Notes under the pieces: generated by a model
What the model was told of the DNA's origin: nothing
Seen by the model: the letters and a program-made list of their open reading frames with translations, nothing else
The model's database searches: none
Source of the DNA: Desulfobacterales bacterium
GTDB lineage: Bacteria; Desulfobacterota; Desulfobacteria; Desulfobacterales; UBA5852
Assembly: GCA_016735415.1 (NCBI GenBank)
Contig: JAERRP010000295.1
Coordinates: 1 to 8,246, forward strand
DNA length: 8,246 nucleotides
Direction: 5' to 3'
Made by a program: the position numbers and the translations under genes
In this document: positions 1 to 6,105 of the stretch, piece by piece
Numbering within the stretch: the first letter of the stretch is position 1
Layout of the letters: each line of letters starts with the position of its first letter

Positions 1-778
1 GCTCTTTATAATAGTTCAAAGTATGGTGGTATGTACCCTTTTTGTCAAAAATTTGACTATGTATTATCCCCCACTTCCAAAGGCGATAAAGCATGCTATT
101 CTTAAGAACACCGATACCATATTCAACCGACCGATAGAAGCTTATAGAGCTGGCTTCAGGAAAATATTTGGTTGGACAACTGATCTCGCCAATGCGGAAC
201 CCAAATGCTATCGCTTGTGTTAGCATTTGATTGTCGAAAACAAAATCGTCAGAGTTGGCTAATATTGGCAGCTCTCCTAAAACCTCAGCAGTGAATGCTC
301 GATATCCGGTATGATATTCGGATAGTTTTGCTCCTAAAAAAAGATTCTGGATCAACGTTAGGAACCGATTGGATAAGTATTTGTAAAGGGGCATTCCGCC
401 TCGAAGTGGAGAACCACCTATAATGCGTGATCCAAGTGCGACATCATATACCTCCGAGGCCAACATTGCGGCCATAGCGGTCACCAACCTTGGATCATAT
501 TGATAATCAGGATGAAGCATAATAACTATATCGGCTTCAAGTCTTAATGCTTCCCTGTAACAAGTTTTCTGATTCGCTCCATATCCGAGATTTTGTTCAT
601 GGATAAAAGTTTTTAAGCCAAGCCGCTCGGCCGTCTCAACCGTTTTGTCATCACTGGCATCGTCTACCAAAATAATAATATCTACGATATCTTCAGGAAT
701 TGCCAAACATGTTTGTTCCAACGTCTGCTCTGCCTTATATGCTGGCATCACAACTACAACTTTCTTTCCATGAATCAT
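1..778 (-). CDS. Family 2 glycosyltransferase (polyprenyl-phosphate-sugar synthase-like), 3' end cut by window edge
   Basis: The frame stays open from an ATG at 778 to the left edge, giving 259 residues without a stop, so the C-terminus is missing. The N-terminus reads [16 protein letters not shown], then ILVDDASDD with the nucleotide-sugar-binding Asp pair at 39-40, [11 protein letters not shown] at 60-70, and the second acidic motif [10 protein letters not shown] at 87-96. [10 protein letters not shown] lies at 153-162 and an acidic [10 protein letters not shown] stretch at 177-186. These are hallmarks of GT-A fold GT2 enzymes of the dolichol/polyprenyl-phosphate mannose or glucose synthase-like group, which transfer a sugar from a nucleotide donor at the cytoplasmic membrane face. 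No transmembrane helix is visible in the part present. A weak GGGTAGG lies 6 bases before the ATG. The gene is AT-rich compared with all others here, as is common for surface-polysaccharide genes that move between strains. Family is sure; donor and acceptor are unknown. Confidence 0.9.
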   Translation of the reverse strand, partial: MIHGKKVVVVMPAYKAEQTLEQTCLAIPEDIVDIIILVDDASDDKTVETAERLGLKTFIHEQNLGYGANQKTCYREALRLEADIVIMLHPDYQYDPRLVTAMAAMLASEVYDVALGSRIIGGSPLRGGMPLYKYLSNRFLTLIQNLFLGAKLSEYHTGYRAFTAEVLGELPILANSDDFVFDNQMLTQAIAFGFRIGEISCPTKYFPEASSISFYRSVEYGIGVLKNSMLYRLWKWGIIHSQIFDKKGTYHHTLNYYKE

Positions 779-1012
779 ATAGAACCTACCCTGACATAGT
801 TGACATGACAATGAGTTCAAAGGGTCTTGGGGATGTTTAGATTACTGTTACTTGTTTTTACTTTCAGCTATTATTCGGACAATCGCCACAGCATGATCCC
901 CAAACACTCAACAAATGCCTTGCGCGCATGATCAGCATCAACAATCTGCCGTCGCTCATTGCCTCCGATGCCAGAGAGATCGGCTGACAGGGCGTTTTCC
1001 CGGCCACTTGCG
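779..1012. other. Intergenic gap spanning the GC-content switch
   Basis: This 234-base stretch lies between the end of the cytochrome gene and the start of the glycosyltransferase, both on the minus strand. Positions 779-880 are AT-rich like the glycosyltransferase; 880-1012 are GC-rich like the rest. The GC-rich part has an open minus-strand frame ending at a TAA (871-873), with the tail reading RKAFVECLGIMLWRLSE. It overlaps the 3' end of the cytochrome gene in another frame and I do not recognise it. The octamer GCATGATC occurs twice (891-898 and 926-933). I see no U-tract terminator behind the cytochrome stop and no convincing sigma-70 promoter for the glycosyltransferase. Confidence 0.5.
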
Positions 1013-2524
1013 TCAGGGCTTGCCCGCCTTGAGGCTCTCAAGCGCCTTGCTGCCCTCCAGCCAGGCGTGCAGATCGATGGTGGCCCGGGAGAGCTGGTAT
1101 TGGCCGTCGGCAAAAACGCCGAAATCTCCGCCGCCGGCCATGGCCGATGCAAAGCGCACGGTGTTGGCATAAAACAACCAGGTGTCGCTCCACATGCGTT
1201 CGCTGCGCTCGTCGAACGGATTGGCGCCCTGATCAAGGCCCTGGGCGTATCCCCGGGCCCAGCCCTCCGTCATGATTTCGGTGACGGTCCGCACCGCTTC
1301 GTTCGAGCGCGCAATTGTTTTGCGGTAGCGCCGCCAGTATCCCTCAACCCAGGAGGTGTCGTGGCAGGCGCGGCAGGGGGCCTGCATGGTCTGCGGGCGG
1401 GCCGCCCGTTCTTCGGGACCGATGAGATAGGATTCAGCCAGGCCGCCCTTGAAATCGGTGGGCAGGGACAGGCCGTCCCGGTTGCGAATGATGCTGGTGT
1501 CCGGCGACCTGGGCTGGGGATGGGCGTAGATCAGCCCGAAGATGCGCCAGGACAGCCGGTCTTTCATCTCGTGGGTGCGCGGGTTGATCACCTCGTCATC
1601 GGTATTCACCAGCAGGCTGATGTGGCAGGCGGCACAAGTGGGCGCCTTGAAATCACGGCCCACGGTCCAGGGCACGGCCTTAAAATCCCATTCCTGCTTT
1701 TTAGAAGAGTAAATGTTGCCGTGCTTGCTGGAAAGATAAACCTTGTAGGCCGGCACATCCGGCCCCACATGACACTCCTTGCAGGTGTACGGTTGGCGGG
1801 CCATCGCCATGGAAAAAGTGTGCCGGGTGTGGCAGGCCGAGCAGGCCCCTTTGCTGCCGTCCAGGTTGATGGGGCCGACACCCTGGTTGGGCCAGCCTTC
1901 GATGACGGGGAATTCCAGTTCGCCGGCATCGGTGTCCCGCATTTCGGTCCCGCTGACCTTAAGCACGGTGCCGTGACAGTAATAGCAGGCTTCGGCCCGG
2001 GTGTCGTCGTCGGCCGGTGTCATTTTCAACGGGCCCTTTTCGAGGGTGCGGGCGGCCAGGATGGATTTCTCGAGCTGATTGTAAACTTTGTTGTCGGCGA
2101 GATTATTAACGGCATGGGCCATGATGTTGCGCGAATACTGGTCGGCCTCCGTGGCGTGGCAGGTGCGGCAGTCGTCCGGGCTGACCACCACGTGGATTTC
2201 GTAGCCGTTGTGCTCGAAGCTGTCGGCATGGGCCATGGGCCGCAGTCCATGGCATTCGGCGCATCCCACCGCCACCTTCTGCAAACCTTCCGGAATGTCC
2301 TTGCTGGAAACCTTCAGCGCCAGGTCATCGGCCTGCCGGGCCACAGCCGGCGTAATGGCGGCGTGGCGGCTGGTTTTCCATCCTTCCACAATCCCCGGGT
2401 GAAATACGGCGTGGCAATCCAGGCACTCCTGGGTGGCATCACTGACGGAGACGTCCTGTCCGAATGCGGCCACAGAGCCGAACAGCATCAATACGGCGAA
2501 CAGCACGAACGGACGAAGGCTCAC
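1013..2524 (-). CDS. Periplasmic octaheme c-type cytochrome, hydroxylamine oxidoreductase (HAO) family
   Basis: The 503-residue product starts with a signal peptide (positive MSLR, hydrophobic core 5-20, likely cleavage near VAA-FG or AFG-QD), so it is exported and should receive heme in the periplasm. Eight CXXCH heme sites begin at residues 34, 88, 119, 180, 228, 248, 297 and 384. The block with CSACHTRHTFS, then CKECHVGPD, then YLSSKHGN, then CAACH is the typical layout of octaheme HAO-family cytochromes, and the His of SKHG is a likely distal heme ligand. Family members oxidise hydroxylamine or hydrazine, or reduce nitrite or hydroxylamine; in anaerobes a reductive role is often proposed. 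No transmembrane anchor, and no NapC/NrfH-type quinol dehydrogenase or cytochrome partner in the window, so the electron donor is unknown. The GTG start is chosen because AAGGAGG (2536-2530) lies 5 bases upstream and the signal peptide begins there. It follows the transporter gene after 91 bases, possibly in one transcript. Confidence 0.92.
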   Translation of the reverse strand: MSLRPFVLFAVLMLFGSVAAFGQDVSVSDATQECLDCHAVFHPGIVEGWKTSRHAAITPAVARQADDLALKVSSKDIPEGLQKVAVGCAECHGLRPMAHADSFEHNGYEIHVVVSPDDCRTCHATEADQYSRNIMAHAVNNLADNKVYNQLEKSILAARTLEKGPLKMTPADDDTRAEACYYCHGTVLKVSGTEMRDTDAGELEFPVIEGWPNQGVGPINLDGSKGACSACHTRHTFSMAMARQPYTCKECHVGPDVPAYKVYLSSKHGNIYSSKKQEWDFKAVPWTVGRDFKAPTCAACHISLLVNTDDEVINPRTHEMKDRLSWRIFGLIYAHPQPRSPDTSIIRNRDGLSLPTDFKGGLAESYLIGPEERAARPQTMQAPCRACHDTSWVEGYWRRYRKTIARSNEAVRTVTEIMTEGWARGYAQGLDQGANPFDERSERMWSDTWLFYANTVRFASAMAGGGDFGVFADGQYQLSRATIDLHAWLEGSKALESLKAGKP

Positions 2525-2536
2525 AGGGACCTCCTT
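2525..2536 (-). promoter_or_regulatory. Strong Shine-Dalgarno site fixing a GTG start
   Basis: Read on the minus strand, AAGGAGG is followed by 5 bases and then GTG AGC. This near-perfect anti-16S match is the reason to accept GTG at 2524-2522 as the start of the cytochrome rather than an internal ATG inside the signal peptide. Confidence 0.8.
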
Positions 2537-2615
2537 CTATTGGGGCGTGGGATCAGTAGTCGGAATCGAAAATCGGTTTGCCGACATGATAACGGAAATG
2601 AAAAATTTCGTCCAG
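2525..2615. other. Gap between transporter and cytochrome genes with small dyads
   Basis: The 91 bases hold a short AT-rich dyad GAAAT/ATTTC (2595-2599 with 2605-2609) and a 5-bp GTCGG/CCGAC dyad (2559-2563 with 2581-2585) enclosing 17 bases. Neither is strong and no U-tract follows, so a terminator is not supported. Read-through from the transporter into the cytochrome gene is possible. A separate promoter is not obvious. Confidence 0.35.
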
Positions 2616-3524
2616 CTAGCGGCGCCTCAGGTTCAATTGACTTCGTTGCGGGGCCGGCCGGTTCGTCAGGTAAACCCCGGAGAGTACCAGGACGGTGCCC
2701 GCCAGCAGCGAAGCCGTCGGTTGTTCGTGCAGCAGAAAATAACTGAAGATGATGGCGCTGATCGGTACGAAATTGATAAAGACCCCGGCTTTCATGGCCC
2801 CGATGCGCTGAATGCCCTGGTAGTACCAGACGAAGCCCAGGACGGTTCCAAAAAAACCGAGGTAAAAAAGAGCCAGCCAGTCGAGGGGCGTGTAGCCCGG
2901 CCAAGCCGCGAGGATACCTTCATGCCAAGCCGGCAATGCCAGACACATGACCCCGCTGAGGGAGGCATAGAGAACCGCGGTCAGGGGCGACAACTCAGCC
3001 AGCAGGGATTTACCCAGGAGCGAAAACGTCACCCAGCTGGCCACACACCCCAGAATGAAAAGCTCCCCCCAGCCCACCTGTCCGCTGCTGAAGACCGACC
3101 AGCTGCCGCGGGTGATAACGAGCACGGCCCCGCTGATCGAAACCAGAATACCGGTCAGGCGCACCGGTGTCAGGCGTTCCCGAAAAATGAGGGCCGAAAA
3201 AAGGGCGATAAAAATAGGGTTGTTGGCGATGATGATGGCGGCCCGCCCGGCCTCGATCAGCTTCAGTCCCTTGAAAAAAAAGATATTGTAGGCAAAGACC
3301 CCGGTCAGGCCCAGAAGAAAAATCGGGAAAAGCTGTTTGGGCCGGATGGCCGGCAGCCGGCCTTCGATTTTCCAGACCGCCAGGAGCAGAAAAAACGAAG
3401 CGATGGCAAAGCGCAGGAACGCAGCCGAATAAGGGGCCACGTGTTGAGCCGCCACCTTGCCGGCGATAAAGGTACCGCCCCAGAAAACGGCCATCCCCAA
3501 CAGTTTGAGATAGATCTTGATCAT
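2616..3524 (-). CDS. EamA/DMT-superfamily transporter (10 transmembrane helices)
   Basis: This 302-residue integral membrane protein has about ten hydrophobic helices: roughly 5-22, 31-52, 64-87, 92-114, 123-138, 152-175, 183-201, 215-236, 244-265 and 273-288. They form the two five-helix repeats of the EamA (RhaT/YdcZ-like) family in the drug/metabolite transporter superfamily. Family-typical marks are FWGGTFIAGK near the N-terminus, FRERLTP after helix 4, and the equivalent LLHEQPT after helix 9. Length is normal for the family (about 300). Members mostly export amino acids, metabolites or drugs; the substrate cannot be read from sequence. The C-terminus is short and basic (NLRRR). The ATG at 3524-3522 overlaps the TGA of the upstream phosphoesterase as ATGA and has only a poor Shine-Dalgarno sequence, so translation is probably coupled to that gene. 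Confidence 0.92.
   Translation of the reverse strand: MIKIYLKLLGMAVFWGGTFIAGKVAAQHVAPYSAAFLRFAIASFFLLLAVWKIEGRLPAIRPKQLFPIFLLGLTGVFAYNIFFFKGLKLIEAGRAAIIIANNPIFIALFSALIFRERLTPVRLTGILVSISGAVLVITRGSWSVFSSGQVGWGELFILGCVASWVTFSLLGKSLLAELSPLTAVLYASLSGVMCLALPAWHEGILAAWPGYTPLDWLALFYLGFFGTVLGFVWYYQGIQRIGAMKAGVFINFVPISAIIFSYFLLHEQPTASLLAGTVLVLSGVYLTNRPAPQRSQLNLRRR
3521..3524 (-). other. ATGA stop-start overlap
   Basis: The phosphoesterase stop TGA (3523-3521) and the transporter start ATG (3524-3522) share bases in ATGA. With the weak Shine-Dalgarno ahead of the transporter this points to translational coupling and a fixed ratio of the two products. Confidence 0.85.
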
Positions 3525-4423
3525 TCAGGTCCGTCGATCGGTTCGTTGCGCACGAGGGCCTCCAGAATGGCGGGGAGGTATTCACCGGCCTTGTCTTCGG
3601 GGAAACTGCAGGACCCGGCCCCGGGATGCCCCCCGCCGCCGTAACGCGACAGCAGCAGGCCCACGTTGACCCGGCAGTGGCGGTTGAAGATGCTGTGGCC
3701 CAGGCTGACGATAATGCGGCGGCGGTCCCGGTCGTCGTAACGGATCTTGGCCTGCACCACCGACTGCGGATAAAGAGAATACACCAGGAAGCGATTGCCG
3801 CGGGGGGTCTGGGGCAGGTCGCGGAAATCCGTCACCGCCACGACCCCGTCGATGGTGGTGTGACGCCGCAAATGATCGCGGTAGGCGCGGTTTTCTGCCA
3901 CCACCCGCGCACTGCGCGGTTTGACTTCCGCATCGGCCATGACGGTTTCGACAGGCTGGTCCCGGATTAGTGCCACCAGACGGTTCCAGTAAGGCTCGTC
4001 CTGCAGATCGCGGCCGCTGACCGTCATCGATAGCAACACGTAGGGATAGTTCTCGGGAAACTGAACTTCGTCTTCGGTGAGATCGGCACTGTCGATCCGG
4101 TCGGTCTGGTGGACCAGTTCATGGTAGTCCCGGTCAAACCGGCCTTCGTAATAGCCGTAGATCAGGCCGGCCGCCGAGGGCGCCATTTCAAAACGCCCCT
4201 CGACGGGGCGCTCCGGGGTGTTTGAAAAATGATGGTCGAACCACAGGCCGCAGTTCTCGTTGTAAGGCAGGTTGGCCACAATATCTCCGGGTCGAACATC
4301 CACGAGTCCCCGCTGCATATCCCCGGGTTCGGCCCAGACAACCGGCAGATCGCCCCCTTCGGCCACCTTCAGCAGCATGGCACAGACGATTCCGTCAAAA
4401 TCCGGACGTGTCACAATTCGCAT
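3521..4423 (-). CDS. DHH/DHHA1 family phosphoesterase
   Basis: The 300-residue protein carries the two-domain layout of DHH phosphoesterases, the superfamily of RecJ, oligoribonuclease NrnA, cyclic-dinucleotide phosphodiesterases and exopolyphosphatase-like enzymes. Visible metal-site motifs are TRPDFDGIVCAML (5-17, Asp8 and Asp10), the signature WFDHH (61-65), and TDRIDSAD (107-114). The C-terminal DHHA1 substrate-binding domain ends with GGGGHPGAG (262-270). Many DHH phosphatases and NrnA-like enzymes have a metal-binding His four residues before the first Asp of motif I; here that position is Val4, so this belongs to a variant subgroup. Such proteins are often annotated exopolyphosphatase, but the substrate cannot be decided from sequence. 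No signal peptide or membrane helix: cytoplasmic. The ATG at 4423 is preceded by GGAGGG with 7 bases spacing. It is the first gene of the minus-strand group and overlaps the transporter start by 3 bases. Confidence 0.9.
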   Translation of the reverse strand: MRIVTRPDFDGIVCAMLLKVAEGGDLPVVWAEPGDMQRGLVDVRPGDIVANLPYNENCGLWFDHHFSNTPERPVEGRFEMAPSAAGLIYGYYEGRFDRDYHELVHQTDRIDSADLTEDEVQFPENYPYVLLSMTVSGRDLQDEPYWNRLVALIRDQPVETVMADAEVKPRSARVVAENRAYRDHLRRHTTIDGVVAVTDFRDLPQTPRGNRFLVYSLYPQSVVQAKIRYDDRDRRRIIVSLGHSIFNRHCRVNVGLLLSRYGGGGHPGAGSCSFPEDKAGEYLPAILEALVRNEPIDGPE

Positions 4424-4509
4424 CGATCAACCCTCCATCGTATCCTCGGCAGGCCGACGGCAACAGCCGATGGCGCGCCCGGCCAACGGCTTCCGGCCAC
4501 GGAATGCCC

Positions 4510-4545
4510 TGGAAATTTGCAATTTCGGTCATATTATGGATATGA
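4510..4545 (+). promoter_or_regulatory. Candidate promoter overlapped by two operator-like dyads
   Basis: Two perfect dyads lie side by side: GAAATT-TGC-AATTTC (4512-4526) and TCATAT-TATGG-ATATGA (4529-4545). On the plus strand a possible sigma-70 promoter threads them: TGGAAA (4510-4515, 4 of 6 to consensus), 16 bases, then TATTAT (4532-4537, 5 of 6). Bound proteins would cover both elements, so repression is the simple reading. On the other strand the same patch lies just downstream of the TTGACA hexamer. Found by eye only; AT-rich dyads also occur by chance. Confidence 0.3.
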
Positions 4546-4649
4546 AGCATTTCGCATCTTTGTTTCATTCGTGTCAATGTCTCAAACGGGGATTGTAAAC
4601 ACGTCCGCGGGCGCGTTCGGTCAACACGGGTGAGAAACTGTGTCTTTTC

Positions 4650-4728
4650 AATAATTCATGACAGGCGCCCCGAAGTTCATTTGCGGGGAGACACCAAGGG
4701 ATCGCATCGTAACGCCAACCCGCCTGTC
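4650..4728 (+). promoter_or_regulatory. Possible structured 5' leader of the sixA-like gene
   Basis: GACAGGCG (4660-4667) is perfectly complementary to CGCCTGTC (4721-4728). Directly inside the first arm a second stem CCCCG (4668-4672) pairs with CGGGG (4684-4688) over an 11-base loop. The outer arm ends 4 bases before AAGGAGG of the downstream gene. An AATAAT hexamer (4650-4655) could be a -10 placing a transcript start at the first arm, but no -35 is seen. It does not match any riboswitch I recognise. Confidence 0.25.
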
Positions 4729-4748
4729 TGACAAGGAGGATCCGCGCC

Positions 4749-5210
4749 ATGGCGCTCTTTCTGGTTCAGCATGGCCAAAGTCATGCCAAAGACACCGACC
4801 CCGAGCAGGGGTTGACCGATGAGGGGCAGGCCGAAGTCAAACGCATCGCCGAAGTGGCCCGAGGCTATGGCATCAAGGTCAACGGCATTTTACACAGCGG
4901 CAAAAAGCGCGCCCGGCAGACCGCCGAAATCATGGCCCGGGCCCTCTCCCCCCCCGGCGGCGTCCAGGAAAAAACCGGCCTCAAACCAATGGACGATGTC
5001 ACCGCCCTGGGTGGACTGATCGACAGCACCCCTGACGTTATGCTGGTGGGCCACCTGCCCTTTATGCAGCGACTGGCTTCATGGCTGATCACCGGGAGCA
5101 TCGATCCGCCGGTCTTCAAATTCCAGAACGGCGGCATCGTCTGCCTGAAAAAAAACCCGGACCAGGGCGGCCGGGTTATCGCCTGGAGCCTGATGCCCCA
5201 TATCGGCTGA
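4749..5210 (+). CDS. sixA: SixA-like phosphohistidine phosphatase (histidine phosphatase superfamily)
   Basis: The 153-residue length matches SixA (about 160), the small branch of the histidine (phosphoglycerate mutase-like) phosphatase superfamily. The catalytic His8 lies in FLVQHGQSH. SGKKRARQTAE (50-60) is the second motif with its phosphate-binding Arg (Arg54 by motif), and VGHLPFMQRLASWL (100-113) carries the second active-site His102. PEQGLTDEG (18-26) is the usual post-motif loop. In E. coli, SixA removes phosphate from phosphohistidine on phosphotransfer proteins. Here the common RHG signature is QHG, so one phosphate-pocket Arg is replaced by Gln; the other key residues remain. It is cytoplasmic, with no signal peptide. 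The start is set by AAGGAGG 9 bases upstream. It is the first gene of a plus-strand group with the hydratase and acyl-CoA synthetase. The exact substrate is unproven, and a general small-molecule phosphatase is possible. Confidence 0.85.
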   Translation: MALFLVQHGQSHAKDTDPEQGLTDEGQAEVKRIAEVARGYGIKVNGILHSGKKRARQTAEIMARALSPPGGVQEKTGLKPMDDVTALGGLIDSTPDVMLVGHLPFMQRLASWLITGSIDPPVFKFQNGGIVCLKKNPDQGGRVIAWSLMPHIG

Positions 5211-5228
5211 GGCCCGCACGTTCAGCCG
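5204..5228 (+). repeat. Hairpin overlapping the sixA-like stop codon
   Basis: CGGCTGA (5204-5210, containing the stop TGA) pairs with TCAGCCG (5222-5228) over an 11-base loop. No run of T follows, so it is not a standard intrinsic terminator. It may slow decay, mark an RNA processing point, or be chance. Confidence 0.4.
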
Positions 5229-5274
5229 CACGACCGCCCCATTCAATCCTTCCATGCCACCGGGAGACCATACC

Positions 5275-6042
5275 ATGACCTTGACATGCATTCGTTACGA
5301 ACAGGATGGCGCCACGGCCCTCATCTATCTGAACCGCCCGCGGGTTTTAAACGCCATGAACCGCCAGTTGTGGATCGATCTGCAGGCCGCCCTCGACCGG
5401 GCCCGGGCCGATCCGGCCATCAGGGTGGTGATCATTACGGGCGAGGGCCGGGCCTTTTCCTCAGGAGCCGATCTGAAGGATTCCAAAGACCGCACCCTGG
5501 AAGACTACCGGATCTACCTGGAAGAACTGCAGGCCGCTTCCCGCCGGATCATCCGCTTCGACAAACCGACCATTGCGGCCATCAACGGCTATGCCCTGGG
5601 CTCAGGCTACGAACTGGCCCTGGCCTGCGACATCCGCCTGGCGGCCGAAGACGCCGCCATCGGCTCCCCGGAGGCCAGAGTGAGCTCTTCGGTTACCGGC
5701 GGCGCCCTGCGTCTGATTCAGCAGCTTGTCGGCCCCGGCAAAGCCGGTGAGTTGCTGTTCACGGCTGAAAATATCGATGGCCGCGAGGCCGAACGCATCG
5801 GCCTTGTGAACAAAGCCGTGCCACTCGACGAACTGCTGCCGACCGCCCGCCGGATGGCCGCGAAAATCGCCGCCAATTCCGCCTTTTCCCTGAAGATGAT
5901 CAAAAAGGGCCTGCGCATGGCGCGCGAACCGGTGAGTCTCGAAGCCCTTATGGATTTTGAAGTCGAGGCCTGCCTGGCCTGCGTGTCCACGAAGGAGCGC
6001 CGCGGCGCGCTCGATGCTTTCGAGGAACGCGGCCAATCCTGA
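5275..6042 (+). CDS. Enoyl-CoA hydratase/isomerase (crotonase family)
   Basis: The 255-residue protein has standard crotonase length and motifs. LNRPRVLNAMN is at 19-29. The oxyanion-hole segments are FSSGADLKD (61-69) and NGYALGSGYELALACDIRLA (104-123). By comparison with rat mitochondrial enoyl-CoA hydratase, the two catalytic glutamates correspond to Glu133 (GSPEARV) and Glu159 (GKAGELLFTAENI); both are present, which favours true hydratase chemistry: adding water across the double bond of a trans-2-enoyl-CoA. The block VTGGALRLIQQLVG lacks the usual Pro-rich loop before it but keeps GG.LRL. ATG at 5275 is preferred over one at 5254 because GGGAG (5262-5266) lies 8 bases before it and the crotonase fold begins right there. 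It is 64 bases after the sixA-like gene and 63 before the acyl-CoA synthetase, so probably one operon for acyl-CoA metabolism. Substrate chain or ring type is unknown. Confidence 0.93.
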   Translation: MTLTCIRYEQDGATALIYLNRPRVLNAMNRQLWIDLQAALDRARADPAIRVVIITGEGRAFSSGADLKDSKDRTLEDYRIYLEELQAASRRIIRFDKPTIAAINGYALGSGYELALACDIRLAAEDAAIGSPEARVSSSVTGGALRLIQQLVGPGKAGELLFTAENIDGREAERIGLVNKAVPLDELLPTARRMAAKIAANSAFSLKMIKKGLRMAREPVSLEALMDFEVEACLACVSTKERRGALDAFEERGQS

Positions 6043-6055
6043 AGACCAACGCCCA

Positions 6056-6075
6056 GGACGGCCGCCAGGCCGTCC
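6056..6075 (+). repeat. Perfect 8-bp GC hairpin between hydratase and synthetase genes
   Basis: GGACGGCC (6056-6063) and GGCCGTCC (6068-6075) form a perfect stem with a 4-base GCCA loop. It is very stable, but no T-run follows and the next gene begins 30 bases later on the same strand. It may give partial termination, block exonucleases, or stabilise the upstream message. Confidence 0.6.
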
Positions 6076-6105
6076 CTGAACGGCACCATCCCCGGAGAAA
6101 AACCG

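Larger units (their letters stand above)
4424..4748. other. Divergent intergenic region between the phosphoesterase and sixA-like operons
   Basis: This 325-base region separates two divergently transcribed groups and must hold promoters for both. No convincing protein frame was found. It contains an AT-rich island (about 4510-4580) within GC-rich surroundings, two adjacent perfect dyads, a minus-strand TTGACA hexamer (4577-4572) whose best-spaced -10 is poor (CGAAAT at 4554-4549), and a nested inverted repeat just before the plus-strand ribosome binding site. It also holds the Shine-Dalgarno sites GGAGGG (4436-4431, minus) and AAGGAGG (4733-4739, plus). Confidence 0.6.

Noticed and set aside
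23..223. Small plus-strand frame of 66 codons at the left edge
   Set aside because: Antisense to the glycosyltransferase, whose conserved motifs continue through this stretch.
2593..2610. Dyad GAAAT/ATTTC after the transporter as an intrinsic terminator
   Set aside because: The stem is only five mostly A-T pairs and there is no U-tract after it on the minus strand.
959..2746. A 595-codon open plus-strand frame opposite the cytochrome gene
   Set aside because: It is antisense to a cytochrome with eight CXXCH motifs and a signal peptide, has low-complexity Gly/Ala/Val/His-rich content and no recognisable domain. Long antisense frames are expected opposite GC-rich genes.
2433..3644. A 403-codon plus-strand frame opposite the transporter
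   Set aside because: It is antisense to a clear 10-helix EamA protein, and its Gln/Lys/Arg/Pro-rich content is what the complement of a membrane protein gene yields.
4509..4524. Sigma-54 type promoter (TGG...TTGCA)
   Set aside because: GG and GC are only 6 bases apart instead of the required 10.
5254..5274. Upstream ATG giving a 262-residue hydratase
   Set aside because: The later ATG at 5275 has the better-placed GGGAG and begins directly with the crotonase fold; the extra seven residues have no family counterpart.
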